A DNA stretch of 38,659 bases from Methanobrevibacter sp. (GCF_017468685.1 NZ_JAFUHT010000075.1:1-38659); one strand, 5' to 3'; shown: positions 1 to 8,923, counted from the stretch's first letter. Numbers and translations are program-made. Notes: generated from the letters alone by a model not told the origin.

Positions 1-219
1 AAAAATTAAATTAAAAATCAGGAAATTTAAAAACAATAATAAAGAAAAAAATAAAAAAATTAGAAAAAATTATTTATTGGACGGTCTCATTATTACTCTT
101 TTTTCAGTAAAGTCAAAATTCAAATCCATACAAAGTAATATTAAATTTAAAAGTATTTAAAATATATAGCTTAAATTAATCAAATCAAAAAAAATAATGG
201 TATGAAAAATTAAAAATGC
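1..219. other. AT-rich intergenic, no gene seen
   Basis: Very AT-rich stretch downstream of the exported protein that ends at 220. I see no open frame of useful length, tRNA or strong GC-containing hairpin. On the minus strand there is a T-run (complement of 188-196) shortly after the stop codon, which could terminate the 220-2067 transcript. Confidence 0.5.
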
Positions 220-2067
220 TTAACCGATGCTTTGACGAGTATTATGCTTATGCCAGTTAGTTCCAAAACTAGCATAATATGAATTAATGCTATTTTTGGT
301 TGAATCAGACAACTTATAATTAAGTTTCACAATCAGACTTTCAGACCATTGCGGAGAAAATTTCTTTTTCATGAAACTCACTTTAACCCATTTGGTTGGA
401 ATATTGTCATAGCTGCCATAAGAATTACTTACTAAAACCTTCTTACCATTGCTGCTAATGTCCAATATAGAAACATAATGCCTATTAGCATGAAATACCA
501 AAGCACAACCTCCTTTTTTCAATTCATCCAATGCTTGAGAAAATGTTGACTTGTAAAAATAAGTCGCTTCAAAGTTATTCTTTTGCAATGCCTTAATCAT
601 ATTAGGACATTTTGTCCCTTCACGATTAGTTTTAGCAAGTTTAGCCAGGTATTTTTCACATATGTAATTTTTTAAGACCTGGCTGCACATGCTGCAGGAA
701 GTTGGCCCACATGTATAACCGGTATTCTGTGAATCTCTTACATAAGGATAAGTGTATGATTTTCCTTTAAGGGATACTGTAATCTTGCCCGGCCAATACC
801 CATTCTTATTTTTCTTGACAAGTTTTGCATTTATTGCCCTTTCAATCACATTCCATTTTTCCCGTTTAATTATATGATTCAGTTTTGGATGACTTTTTGT
901 TTTAAAGAATGTGTATTTTGTAAGTTTACCATTTAAAAACAGACAATAGCTATCTCTTTTTAAGACTTCACGATATTGGGATTTCTTAAGAGTGTATTTT
1001 GCGTTACCGTCTCCCATAACATAATTTCCCGGCATGACATCAATATCAGGTTTGCCGTTTTTAGTTGGAATCGATTCTTTTAAAGGATCTTTAACATTGC
1101 CCTCATAACATTTGATGCTTTTGGCAGAATAATACTTGCCTACTTTTGCCTTAACAGTATATGATTTAGCATTGACTTTAGGTTTAAAAATAGCTATTCC
1201 TTCAGAATTTGCTTTTTTAGATAATTTTTTACCACCAATCATTAATGTGACTTTTTTAGATACTGCCTTTCCAGCAATTTTTAGATAAACCCTCAGATAT
1301 CCATCTGTAATCAGTTTGGAATTTCCAATGTTGATTGATCTTGAACTTGCAACATGGACATACACTTTCTTAGAAGAAGACTTGAATTGTTTATCTGCTT
1401 TAAATTTAATCTTTATTGAACCTGATGACTTAACTTTAAGTTTTACCTTGCCTTTTGAATTTGTTTTCTTATTATATGTCCTGCCATTGAATTTGATTGT
1501 CACTTTCTTTCCTGAAACGGAATTTCCATTGCTGTCAACTAAATGGAAATAAATATATTTCCCCTTGATGACAAAATTTGCAGATTCTACAAGTTTGGTT
1601 TTGAGTTTGACAACTTTAATACTGAATATTTTTGAAGTGGGATTATAATCATCATCTCCCTCAAATGAAACAGTCAACTTATATGATTTGGCTGCAAGGT
1701 TTATTGCTAATTTTGCAACTCCATTGGAATTTGTCTGAATAGTTTTGACATTATTATTAATGGTAATTTTTAAATTTTTAGAGGCTAACGGAGTGCCTGA
1801 TGAATTTTTAAGGTAAATTTCAAGAGAATCTATACTGTTAACAGTTTTTGATTCAATGGATATTGCAGGTGTTGTCTTTACTGCTTCTCCACTTTCATTG
1901 CTTTGTGAAATATTAGAATCATCAGCAATTGTCTCACAGACATACTCATCTGTTAAATTGGTATTTTGAATAATATCTGATGAATTTGTGTCATTTGCTG
2001 AAATTACTGTCAAATTGAAAAATAATAAAAATAATAGAATAATTATAAACTTTGTTCTCTTGTGCAT
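220..2067 (-). CDS. Exported adhesin-like protein with Ig-like repeats and C39-like cysteine peptidase domain
   Basis: 615 residues. Residues 1-24 form a signal peptide (basic start, hydrophobic core, then Ser-Ala-Asn). About residues 68-325 contain three beta-rich, Lys/Ser/Gly-rich Ig-like repeats, each with an NSxG turn of the kind common in methanogen adhesin-like proteins. The C-terminal part (about 440-590) looks like a papain-fold peptidase of the C39 type: candidate nucleophile Cys453 in TCGPTSC, His530 in NRHYVSIL, and Asn548 in SNSYG where Asp is more usual. It probably acts outside the cell on cell-wall peptides or surface proteins. A pseudomurein endopeptidase role is possible but unproven. 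The start is supported by AGGTG a few bases upstream. It is separated by a terminator from the operon behind it. No C-terminal membrane anchor is visible. Confidence 0.8.
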   Translation of the reverse strand: MHKRTKFIIILLFLLFFNLTVISANDTNSSDIIQNTNLTDEYVCETIADDSNISQSNESGEAVKTTPAISIESKTVNSIDSLEIYLKNSSGTPLASKNLKITINNNVKTIQTNSNGVAKLAINLAAKSYKLTVSFEGDDDYNPTSKIFSIKVVKLKTKLVESANFVIKGKYIYFHLVDSNGNSVSGKKVTIKFNGRTYNKKTNSKGKVKLKVKSSGSIKIKFKADKQFKSSSKKVYVHVASSRSINIGNSKLITDGYLRVYLKIAGKAVSKKVTLMIGGKKLSKKANSEGIAIFKPKVNAKSYTVKAKVGKYYSAKSIKCYEGNVKDPLKESIPTKNGKPDIDVMPGNYVMGDGNAKYTLKKSQYREVLKRDSYCLFLNGKLTKYTFFKTKSHPKLNHIIKREKWNVIERAINAKLVKKNKNGYWPGKITVSLKGKSYTYPYVRDSQNTGYTCGPTSCSMCSQVLKNYICEKYLAKLAKTNREGTKCPNMIKALQKNNFEATYFYKSTFSQALDELKKGGCALVFHANRHYVSILDISSNGKKVLVSNSYGSYDNIPTKWVKVSFMKKKFSPQWSESLIVKLNYKLSDSTKNSINSYYASFGTNWHKHNTRQSIG

Positions 2068-2133
2068 GAATTCACCTAATTTAATTATACATTATATTTA
2101 GGTTATTTAAATAATTAATCGAAAAAAAAGAAG

Positions 2134-2156
2134 AATGGAAAAATTATTTTTCCATT
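2134..2156 (-). terminator. Hairpin plus T-run ending the eha transcript
   Basis: Ten-base-pair stem (2134-2143 with 2147-2156, loop TTA) that begins at the epimerase stop codon. On the minus strand it is followed by CTTC and eight T. There is no other obvious stop signal between here and 17240, so this is the likely 3' end of the long operon. Confidence 0.7.
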
Positions 2157-3151
2157 TAGAATTCAGCTGATTTTTGAATGTTTTCCCAATTTTCAACAAA
2201 CCAGTCATGAGTTTTTTCAAGTCCATCATCAAATGAGACTTTAGGGGAATACCCTAAGATATCCTTTGCCTTTTCAATTGAAGACAATAACTTGGTTTTA
2301 GCATCCCAATCACGACGAGCAACATAATGGATTCCCGCTTCATTTCCAGTTAATGCATTTACTTTGTTTGCCATATCTATTACTCTGTGATCTTTTCCGG
2401 AACCTAAGTTGATTGCTTCCCCAATTGCCTCTTCTTCAATTCCCATTGCAATTAATCCATTACAGATATCATCTACAAATGTCCAATCACGTGTTTCTGA
2501 ACCATCTCCTGTGATTGGCAGTGCTTGTCCGTTTTTAGACCAATACATAAAATTAGGAATAACATTTCTGTATTTTCCAGGAACTTCTCCAGGACCGAAT
2601 ACATTAAAAAATCTTGCATTTACAATATTCATATCATACAGATTGTGGAAATAGTTAGTGTAGAGTTCTCCCAAGAGTTTTGTTACTTGATAAGGGGTGT
2701 GAAGTGAAATTGAAATATCATGTTCTTCAAAAGGCATTTTGGAGTCAAGTCCATAAACTCCACATCCAGATGAAGAGTAAACAAACCTTTCAACACCAGT
2801 GAGTTGTGCATATTGAAGTACTTTCAAAATACCTATACCATTTACCATCAAATCTTTTTCAGGGTTGTCAACACTGTTTTGGTTTGCAAAGTGTGCTGCT
2901 AAATGATATACATAATCAGGCTTTTGTTTAAATACTCTTTTTAAAACAGCATCATCTAAAATATCGCCTTTAATAAATTCGATTGCATCCCTATCTGCAA
3001 TATTCCATTCATATGCTGAAGACATATTATCCAATATAATAACTTTTTCAGCACCTAAATCTGCAAATTTACGTGTTAGGTTACTTCCTACACAACCTGC
3101 TCCACCAGTTACCAGGATTGTTTTATCTTGATATTCATTATATTCACTCAT
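2156..3151 (-). CDS. NAD-dependent sugar-nucleotide epimerase/dehydratase
   Basis: 331 residues from ATG 3151, chosen over an upstream GTG at 3160 because GTGAT sits just before it. Extended short-chain dehydrogenase fold: NAD-binding TGGAGCVGSN near the N-terminus, a substrate-domain SSSGCGVYG, and the catalytic YxxxK pair in YQVTK. The family interconverts UDP- or dTDP-sugars (GalE, Gmd or RmlB-like). The exact substrate cannot be read from the sequence. It is the last gene of the eha-led run, 15 bases after the CBS gene, and is followed at once by a terminator. A second, different epimerase (17354-18286) lies on the other side of eha. It probably supplies surface polysaccharide or glycoprotein precursors. 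Its place in the hydrogenase operon may only be co-transcription. Confidence 0.85.
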   Translation of the reverse strand: MSEYNEYQDKTILVTGGAGCVGSNLTRKFADLGAEKVIILDNMSSAYEWNIADRDAIEFIKGDILDDAVLKRVFKQKPDYVYHLAAHFANQNSVDNPEKDLMVNGIGILKVLQYAQLTGVERFVYSSSGCGVYGLDSKMPFEEHDISISLHTPYQVTKLLGELYTNYFHNLYDMNIVNARFFNVFGPGEVPGKYRNVIPNFMYWSKNGQALPITGDGSETRDWTFVDDICNGLIAMGIEEEAIGEAINLGSGKDHRVIDMANKVNALTGNEAGIHYVARRDWDAKTKLLSSIEKAKDILGYSPKVSFDDGLEKTHDWFVENWENIQKSAEF

Positions 3152-3166
3152 ATATATCACGTTAAA

Positions 3167-3802
3167 TTATTTTTTAGCTCTGCCAACTCTGCGAGCCACT
3201 ACCATTTCACCTACAGAGATTAAACCTGCAAAGAATTTTTCAAGTCCTCCAGTTGACCAGATAGCTTCTCCAAAAGTGGAATTCATAATATTTGCCTCAT
3301 ATTCTTCGGCAGAAATCTTTTTACCTGTGGTTTTCTTAGATACTAAAGCAGATGCAGACATTAATTCATCCCAACTAACACCTTTTAGCTGATTTTGCAT
3401 CGCCTTGTATAAACTTTCGACTTTTATATCATATAAATCTGACAATAACTCAACAATATCACATGCACGTACCATTCCGATAACCTGATTATCGTCATTT
3501 ACAACAGGTACTGTGACAAACTTGTTGTTTGCAGTTAAGATAACAGCTTTTCTTGCAGGATCATTTTCATGAACTGTGGAAACTTCTTCACAACTGCTCA
3601 TTATATCTGAAATTTTCTCATTTCCTTCTCTTAAACCTTTTGTAATGTCAAATGCTGTAATCCATCCAATTAATTGTTTTTTATCATTAACTACAGGACA
3701 AGTAAAACGTCTTACATCTTCCATTGCTTTTGAAGCATCTATAACACTATCATTAGCATTCAAGTATACAAAATCTTTATCCATTAATTCTTTTGCTTTC
3801 AT
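3167..3802 (-). CDS. CBS-domain protein
   Basis: 211 residues from ATG 3802, which follows a G-rich ribosome site. A longer frame to 3832 would overlap the gene before it. Residues about 1-60 and 65-125 form a CBS pair (MKAKELMDKDFVYL at the start, then IGWITAFDI and IGMVRACDI strand-helix units). A C-terminal extension of about 80 residues is of unknown fold. CBS pairs usually bind adenine nucleotides or S-adenosylmethionine and act as energy sensors. It sits after a polyferredoxin at the 3' end of the eha operon, so a regulatory role linked to hydrogenase or electron flow is a reasonable guess. No catalytic domain is seen, although such proteins are sometimes mislabelled as IMP dehydrogenase-related. 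Confidence 0.85.
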   Translation of the reverse strand: MKAKELMDKDFVYLNANDSVIDASKAMEDVRRFTCPVVNDKKQLIGWITAFDITKGLREGNEKISDIMSSCEEVSTVHENDPARKAVILTANNKFVTVPVVNDDNQVIGMVRACDIVELLSDLYDIKVESLYKAMQNQLKGVSWDELMSASALVSKKTTGKKISAEEYEANIMNSTFGEAIWSTGGLEKFFAGLISVGEMVVARRVGRAKK

Positions 3803-3818
3803 AAACAGCCCCCTATTT

Positions 3819-4646
3819 TTATTCAATTTCAACTCTTTTTAATGCTCCTACCGGACAATGATGTGTACATTCAATGCATCTTATACATTTATCATTGTCA
3901 AGAACAACTTCACCGTCAACTAATTCAATTGCCCCGGTTGGACAATTCTCTTCACATAAATAACAATTTACACAGGATTCATGATTCACGTCAATAAATC
4001 TGGAATGAACAATAGGTCCTATATACCTGTCTAATTCAATAGCAAAGTTATTTAGTGAAATTTCTCTACAAGCTCCACATCCAATACACATTTTCTCATT
4101 AATATACGGATACAACTCATCATCGATTAAATCAATTCCTAAATCCATATTCTTACTTTCAAAAAACTCTCTGAATTCTAGAGTAAATGCGCCTGTTGGA
4201 CATAATTTTGAACAATCATCCCAATTATTATCAACCGTATAATCAATTGATATACTGTTCATACGAACTACTCTATGAGAACAACTGACATTTGAAAGAT
4301 TATATTCAATAACTTCCCGTTCATCCTCATGATTATAACTAATATTATTGTTAATTAATTTAATCGCTGAAACTGGACAAGTTTGAACACATATCTCACA
4401 TTTTACACATTTATCAGTTATTTTAGCCATTCTAAAAATATTAGCTGGTTCAATTGCATTAACTGGACATTCACCAACACAGGTGTTACATCTTACACAT
4501 CTTGGTGAAACAGCAAATATTTCTTCATCTGCACTAAAATCCTCTAGTTCAAATTGGAAATCATCACCGTCATCATCTAATTCAACAGACTTCAATAAAA
4601 CTTCACGTTCCAAGTTTTTCATCTGTTTTATAAAAGATACATTCAT
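3819..4646 (-). CDS. Polyferredoxin, multi-[4Fe-4S]
   Basis: 275 residues with four complete CxxCxxCxxxCP motifs, starting at Cys50, Cys80, Cys225 and Cys254. Between them lie two partial motifs: DDCSKLCP (Cys145, Cys149, with Cys122 upstream) and CIGCGAC (Cys187, 190, 193) without its distal Cys-Pro. The halves may combine into one or two further clusters, as in two-cluster ferredoxins where each motif lends a ligand to the other cluster. Residues 1-45 are an acidic leader with no cysteine. It is soluble and presumably carries electrons. It lies between the PfkB kinase and CBS genes at the end of the eha operon and is separate from EhaP and EhaQ. It may carry electrons between Eha and the formylmethanofuran or heterodisulfide reductase systems. 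That partner is an inference. Confidence 0.88.
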   Translation of the reverse strand: MNVSFIKQMKNLEREVLLKSVELDDDGDDFQFELEDFSADEEIFAVSPRCVRCNTCVGECPVNAIEPANIFRMAKITDKCVKCEICVQTCPVSAIKLINNNISYNHEDEREVIEYNLSNVSCSHRVVRMNSISIDYTVDNNWDDCSKLCPTGAFTLEFREFFESKNMDLGIDLIDDELYPYINEKMCIGCGACREISLNNFAIELDRYIGPIVHSRFIDVNHESCVNCYLCEENCPTGAIELVDGEVVLDNDKCIRCIECTHHCPVGALKRVEIE

Positions 4647-4667
4647 TTTAATACCAACTAAATTAAT

Positions 4668-5603
4668 TTATTTAAAGAAATCCTCCAAATCTTTTAAATT
4701 TGGGAATTTTTCCATTCCAAATCCTTCAATAGATTTGCTTGCTACCCAATTTCCGATTCTGCAGGATTTTTCCAAATCATATCCTTTTAGATATGAATAT
4801 AAAAATCCGCTATTGAAACTATCTCCGGCACCTGTAGTATCTACAACATCACATGAGTATGCGTCAACTTCACATTCCTCAGTATTATTTATTGCAAATA
4901 CTCCATCGGACCCTTTTTTAACTACAATAGTTTCAATTCCTAAATCCAAAAATCCAATAGCCAATTCTTTTAAAGAATCTTTATTATTATCACATAATAA
5001 TCTTAATTCTGATTCATTGATGAGCAATATATCTGTACGTTCAAGAATCGGTTTTAACTCATCAAATCCTTTCTTGACATATAACATTCCAGGATCAAAA
5101 CTTAATACACATTCATCATTAAGTTTTTCCAATAATTCAATTTGAGTTTTAAATGAATCGCCTACAAATGATGTATAATGCATTATTTTGCATCTCATAA
5201 TATTCAATGGATTAATTTCACCTATACGTATCTCATCATTGACTCCAGGGTCAATGTAAAGGCATCTTTCTCCATCATTGTCAACAAAACCCAAACATTT
5301 TCCTGTTGATCCATTTTCTGCATAAATTAAATTATTAGTGTAAACTCCATTAATTGCCAAGTGATATTCAATTAAATCTCCATCTTCATCTTCAGCTATC
5401 TTTCCAATAATTGATGTGGAACAGCCTAATCTGGATAAACCCACTATAGTATTTGCAGCTGAGCCTCCCGGAGTATCAGTTTCATTTTTAATAAAGCTTT
5501 CTTCATCTTTAGAAACTATATTTTCAACGGAGTACAGTTTATCTACATTCAATGCTCCAAATCCGATAACTTCTGCATTTAAATCATTATCATAAATTTC
5601 CAT
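4668..5603 (-). CDS. PfkB-family carbohydrate kinase
   Basis: 311 residues. It has the two PfkB signatures: an N-terminal GGSAANTIVGLSRLG and a C-terminal DTTGAGDSFNSGF, which contains the catalytic Asp and the anion hole. The family phosphorylates ribose, fructose, adenosine or related sugars with ATP. The specific substrate is not clear. It follows the Ftr paralogue by 9 bases and precedes a polyferredoxin, so it is co-transcribed with eha. A sugar or nucleoside kinase in a hydrogenase operon is unexpected. To my recollection a ribokinase-like gene also follows eha and ftr in Methanothermobacter, which would make the linkage conserved. Start at ATG 5603 with AAGG upstream. Confidence 0.87.
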   Translation of the reverse strand: MEIYDNDLNAEVIGFGALNVDKLYSVENIVSKDEESFIKNETDTPGGSAANTIVGLSRLGCSTSIIGKIAEDEDGDLIEYHLAINGVYTNNLIYAENGSTGKCLGFVDNDGERCLYIDPGVNDEIRIGEINPLNIMRCKIMHYTSFVGDSFKTQIELLEKLNDECVLSFDPGMLYVKKGFDELKPILERTDILLINESELRLLCDNNKDSLKELAIGFLDLGIETIVVKKGSDGVFAINNTEECEVDAYSCDVVDTTGAGDSFNSGFLYSYLKGYDLEKSCRIGNWVASKSIEGFGMEKFPNLKDLEDFFK

Positions 5604-5612
5604 TTTAAAACC

Positions 5613-6503
5613 TTACTTTAAAATATCTAATAGATTAATATTTTTATCTCCAAGTTTTCCATCGAAATTACCTGCAGATATTCCAATTACTCCTTCAAAT
5701 TCCAAAGCTGCATCAATACCTGCTTTTATAGCTTCATTCATAGATTTTTCATCAATAGCATTTATTACAACTTCAGGAATGTAATTAACGCCATCAGGAA
5801 CTTTAGATTCATCACCTAAGCGTTCTTTTAAAGATGGGCAATAAACATGATTTGTTGTCGGGCCAATTTCTGGGAAATTTGTTTCAGGCTTTGAAGCAGC
5901 AGAACAAATATCAAACGGTGCAGTTGCACCTTCAACACTCATAATTGCTTCAATAATGGCATCACCAGCATTTATAACTGCTTCCGGAGTTGCACATAAA
6001 TACCAGAAGTTTCCTCCCATAGTTCCATCATTTATCTTAAATTTTTCTTCGATTTGAAAATCAGGAACTGCAATTGGTACATTAATCATTGTTCTTCCAA
6101 ATTCCTCTACAATCCACTCGTACCCATCACCACAGTGACCTACAATGTCCATCATCTCAATAAATTCATTACTGTCTTTATCTGAGTAATCAAAAATACG
6201 TGTGAATGGTTTTACCAATACATCTTGCCTTAATCTGTAAGAGAGTTCAAATGCAAATTTTTCAATATCATCTCCTCCCAACCAGTATTGTACGATTGCA
6301 CCAAACCTACCATCAGGAGTTTGTGATTCATCTAAAAAGCCTTCAACACCACCTTCAACTCTTCCAATCACTGCACTTGGAGTTGAAGTTGAATCAAATG
6401 CTGCTCTTTTAACGATTGATTCTGTTGGACCTGTAATTAATGCCCTTACGTATTTGCCTTCAAAAGCTTCAAAGAATGTATCTTCAACTTTATCATAATT
6501 CAT
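5613..6503 (-). CDS. Formylmethanofuran:tetrahydromethanopterin formyltransferase paralogue (Ftr-like)
   Basis: 296 residues from ATG 6503, with AGGTG six bases before it. It aligns by eye with Ftr from end to end: VEDTFFEAFEGKYVRALIT at the start, TPDGRFG, MGGNFWYLCATPEA, APFDICSAASK, YCPSLKE, VVINAI, and ISAGNFDGKLG near the end. The catalytic Glu of Ftr (before VIN in YEIVIN) appears kept, in PEVVIN. It is clearly diverged from the standard enzyme, for example in residues 30-110. Ftr moves the formyl group from formylmethanofuran to H4MPT in CO2-reducing methanogenesis. The copy linked to eha is known in related methanogens as a second Ftr. Activity is not shown here. It could be an enzyme or a structural partner tying Eha to the formylmethanofuran step. 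Confidence 0.88.
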   Translation of the reverse strand: MNYDKVEDTFFEAFEGKYVRALITGPTESIVKRAAFDSTSTPSAVIGRVEGGVEGFLDESQTPDGRFGAIVQYWLGGDDIEKFAFELSYRLRQDVLVKPFTRIFDYSDKDSNEFIEMMDIVGHCGDGYEWIVEEFGRTMINVPIAVPDFQIEEKFKINDGTMGGNFWYLCATPEAVINAGDAIIEAIMSVEGATAPFDICSAASKPETNFPEIGPTTNHVYCPSLKERLGDESKVPDGVNYIPEVVINAIDEKSMNEAIKAGIDAALEFEGVIGISAGNFDGKLGDKNINLLDILK

Positions 6504-6512
6504 TTTTAACAC

Positions 6513-7556
6513 CTAACCTAATCCACCTATATCCTGACCACGAATATTGTTTCTCATTTCTTTACTTTGAGTTAATATCTCTTCATAGTTTTCATCAGTT
6601 ATTATTTGAATTAAAGGATATTTACCTGTAAAAACTTTGAAAAATTTATTTTTTATTTCTTCATCTATATTGTAGTCACTGAATAATTCTTTTAAATCAT
6701 CTGAAATATTATAATCTTCAATAAATTTTAAAACTTTAGTTTTATCATTATCTGCATAAATATTAGCTATTACCGCTGTTGTTATTGCGCTTGGTGAAAC
6801 AATTGCGATTTCAGCAACTTTTAAAGGATATTCATTACCATTGAATGATATGCTGATTCCATTATTTTTATGGGCAAAATCCAATGGTTCCACATCAGTA
6901 ATGCTGTCACCAATGTATAGAATTTCATTGACATTTATTTTATCCCTTTTTATTATTTCATCGATTGCTAATTTTTTGCCTTGACCCCCAACTACTTCGA
7001 TTTGTCTGATTTTTTCATAAATTGCCATTTCAGGAATTTGTTTAAAGAAAATATCATCAAACAACTCATAGTCTTTAGGATTATTTAAAATCAAATCTTT
7101 AAATTCTTTGATTTTTTGAATTTCATCATCATTTAATTTAAGCTCATCTACATCAACATTTGTGTAAAATGTATTTTCAAATGGAACTTCCATATAATTA
7201 GATACAGCTTCAATATATTGACCATAACTGGTGCTAACTATATAAGTATTCATAGATTCTTTCAAGTATTTTAATAAGAATTTTGAATCGTTAACTGAAT
7301 AAATATTATTTTTTGAAAACTCAACCAAATCAGAATTACTTAGATTTTCAACTACAAAGAATGGTAAAATCAATTTTAAAGTATTACCTGCCTTATAATT
7401 TTGCTTTTTGACAATATCCACTAAATAATCATCATATAAACTAAGAATTTTAAATAATTCTCCACCATCTTCAATGAAATTTGCAGATAATTCAAATGCA
7501 TTATCATTCAAGGTTAATGGACCTTCACAATCTGTAATAAATGATTTTTCAAACAT
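6513..7556 (-). CDS. ehaR: Energy-converting hydrogenase A subunit R, HAD-like protein
   Basis: 347 residues, soluble. HAD-superfamily features: motif I as DCEGP at Asp9 (Glu in place of the usual second Asp), and motif IV as GDSITDVEP around residue 220. The middle and C-terminal parts are helical with many Asp and Lys residues. It is positioned directly after ehaQ and before the Ftr paralogue, as in the known eha operon, where the corresponding gene is called ehaR. The biochemical role in Eha is not known. The HAD motifs suggest phosphatase chemistry on a small phosphorylated compound. Start supported by AGGTG upstream of ATG 7556. Confidence 0.8.
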   Translation of the reverse strand: MFEKSFITDCEGPLTLNDNAFELSANFIEDGGELFKILSLYDDYLVDIVKKQNYKAGNTLKLILPFFVVENLSNSDLVEFSKNNIYSVNDSKFLLKYLKESMNTYIVSTSYGQYIEAVSNYMEVPFENTFYTNVDVDELKLNDDEIQKIKEFKDLILNNPKDYELFDDIFFKQIPEMAIYEKIRQIEVVGGQGKKLAIDEIIKRDKINVNEILYIGDSITDVEPLDFAHKNNGISISFNGNEYPLKVAEIAIVSPSAITTAVIANIYADNDKTKVLKFIEDYNISDDLKELFSDYNIDEEIKNKFFKVFTGKYPLIQIITDENYEEILTQSKEMRNNIRGQDIGGLG

Positions 7557-7559
7557 GAT

Positions 7560-8918
7560 TCACCTAAAGTTAACAATTCTAATTGCATCCAATGGACAAA
7601 TTGCTTCGCAAGTTCTGCAGTAAATACATTTTTCACTATCAAAGTCGATTTTATCATCATTCAATGTTAAAGCTTCAGTAGGGCAGTTTTTAGCACAAAT
7701 AGCACATGCCTGACATTTTTCATCAGAAAGGGAAAAGTCCCCTATTCTTGGCTTATACAGATAAGACCTAGCATAGTACAAATCCTGATCCTTGCTGTAG
7801 AAGTAATCATCATAAGCACCGATAGCATCAAATTGACATGCTTCAACACATTTTCCACAATAAATACAATTATCATTAATTTTTATTGGATTAGGACCAT
7901 TTAATTCAATTGCTTCAACAGGACAGACATTATAACATTCACCACAAGCAATACATTTTTTCTCATAAACTTCAATGTTTCTGTCCATTAAATAAGATCC
8001 GACAAGCTTTGTGAACTTATCCACTTCAATACTGGAGTCAAGACTAATTTTCAGCTCTCTTTCCATCATATCATTTACTTTACATTCAATGAAATGTTCA
8101 AAGTTTTGATCATTAAACTCCAAAGCTATTGATTTTCCAACTTTCTCCAATACTTTATTTAAACTAATTAAGTCAAGAGATAATCTTTTAATATCATAAT
8201 CCATAATACTGGAAACAATATCATAAGATTTTATCTCACTATACATTTTATAAGCTTTCTTACGTGAAGAGTATCTAATTGCAGTTGAAGGACAGGAATG
8301 CATACATTCCTCACATCTTGCACAATATCCAGGATTAATATAAGGCAGTTTATTAGTTCTTCCAACGTTGATTGCACCCATTGACGGACAGACTCTTGTA
8401 CAAGTCATACATCCAATACATTTATCCTGGTTGACAACAATTGCCTTACCTCCCTTAACAGTCTTAGGAAGCAATTCTCCATATTTAATTGCATCAGTCG
8501 GACAAACTCTAAAGCAATATCCGCATCTTACACATGTATCTTTGTCGATTTCACTGTGAGGTTCATGTTTTCCATCAGCTTTAATGTGAATTGAACCGTT
8601 TTTACATGCCTGAACACATGCTCCACATGCCTTACATAATTTTGTATTGATGTTTGGAACATTTTCTTTTAAAGGAGGATCCATATTAACATCAAGAGAT
8701 ATTGCGTCAAATGGACAAGCATTACGACATAATACGCAACCAAAGCAAGTACTTTTTAATTTAATAAGACCATCAGTTTCATCCAGATAAATTGCATCAA
8801 TAGGACAGGAATCTAGACATGGCTTGTCGCTGCATTTTGCACATTTTGTCTGATCAACGACATAATCAACGTCGACATGTCTTAATGGTCTTGGTGTTTT
8901 AGTAAAACTATCAATCAT
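7560..8918 (-). CDS. ehaQ: Energy-converting hydrogenase A polyferredoxin, 10[4Fe-4S]
   Basis: 452 residues from ATG 8918, preceded by GGAGTG; a GTG nine bases upstream is less well placed. I count ten cluster motifs. The first is spaced irregularly (CAKCSDKPCLDSCP), the third ends in Cys-Lys and the eighth in Cys-Gln. Between motifs six and seven lies a cysteine-free helical insert of about 75 residues (about 235-310). The 10-cluster polyferredoxin is the published hallmark of the eha, not the ehb, operon. It should form a long electron wire from the hydrogenase small subunit to external acceptors. The start overlaps the ehaP stop region, so translation is probably coupled. Confidence 0.93.
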   Translation of the reverse strand: MIDSFTKTPRPLRHVDVDYVVDQTKCAKCSDKPCLDSCPIDAIYLDETDGLIKLKSTCFGCVLCRNACPFDAISLDVNMDPPLKENVPNINTKLCKACGACVQACKNGSIHIKADGKHEPHSEIDKDTCVRCGYCFRVCPTDAIKYGELLPKTVKGGKAIVVNQDKCIGCMTCTRVCPSMGAINVGRTNKLPYINPGYCARCEECMHSCPSTAIRYSSRKKAYKMYSEIKSYDIVSSIMDYDIKRLSLDLISLNKVLEKVGKSIALEFNDQNFEHFIECKVNDMMERELKISLDSSIEVDKFTKLVGSYLMDRNIEVYEKKCIACGECYNVCPVEAIELNGPNPIKINDNCIYCGKCVEACQFDAIGAYDDYFYSKDQDLYYARSYLYKPRIGDFSLSDEKCQACAICAKNCPTEALTLNDDKIDFDSEKCIYCRTCEAICPLDAIRIVNFR

Positions 8919-8923
8919 AACAC

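Noticed and set aside
3167-3802. IMP dehydrogenase
   Set aside because: Only the CBS pair is present; no IMP dehydrogenase barrel or active-site Cys loop is found.
4483-5145. 220-codon plus-strand frame over the polyferredoxin and kinase genes
   Set aside because: Crosses two real minus-strand genes and their spacer, has Ser-rich low-complexity sequence and no ribosome site.
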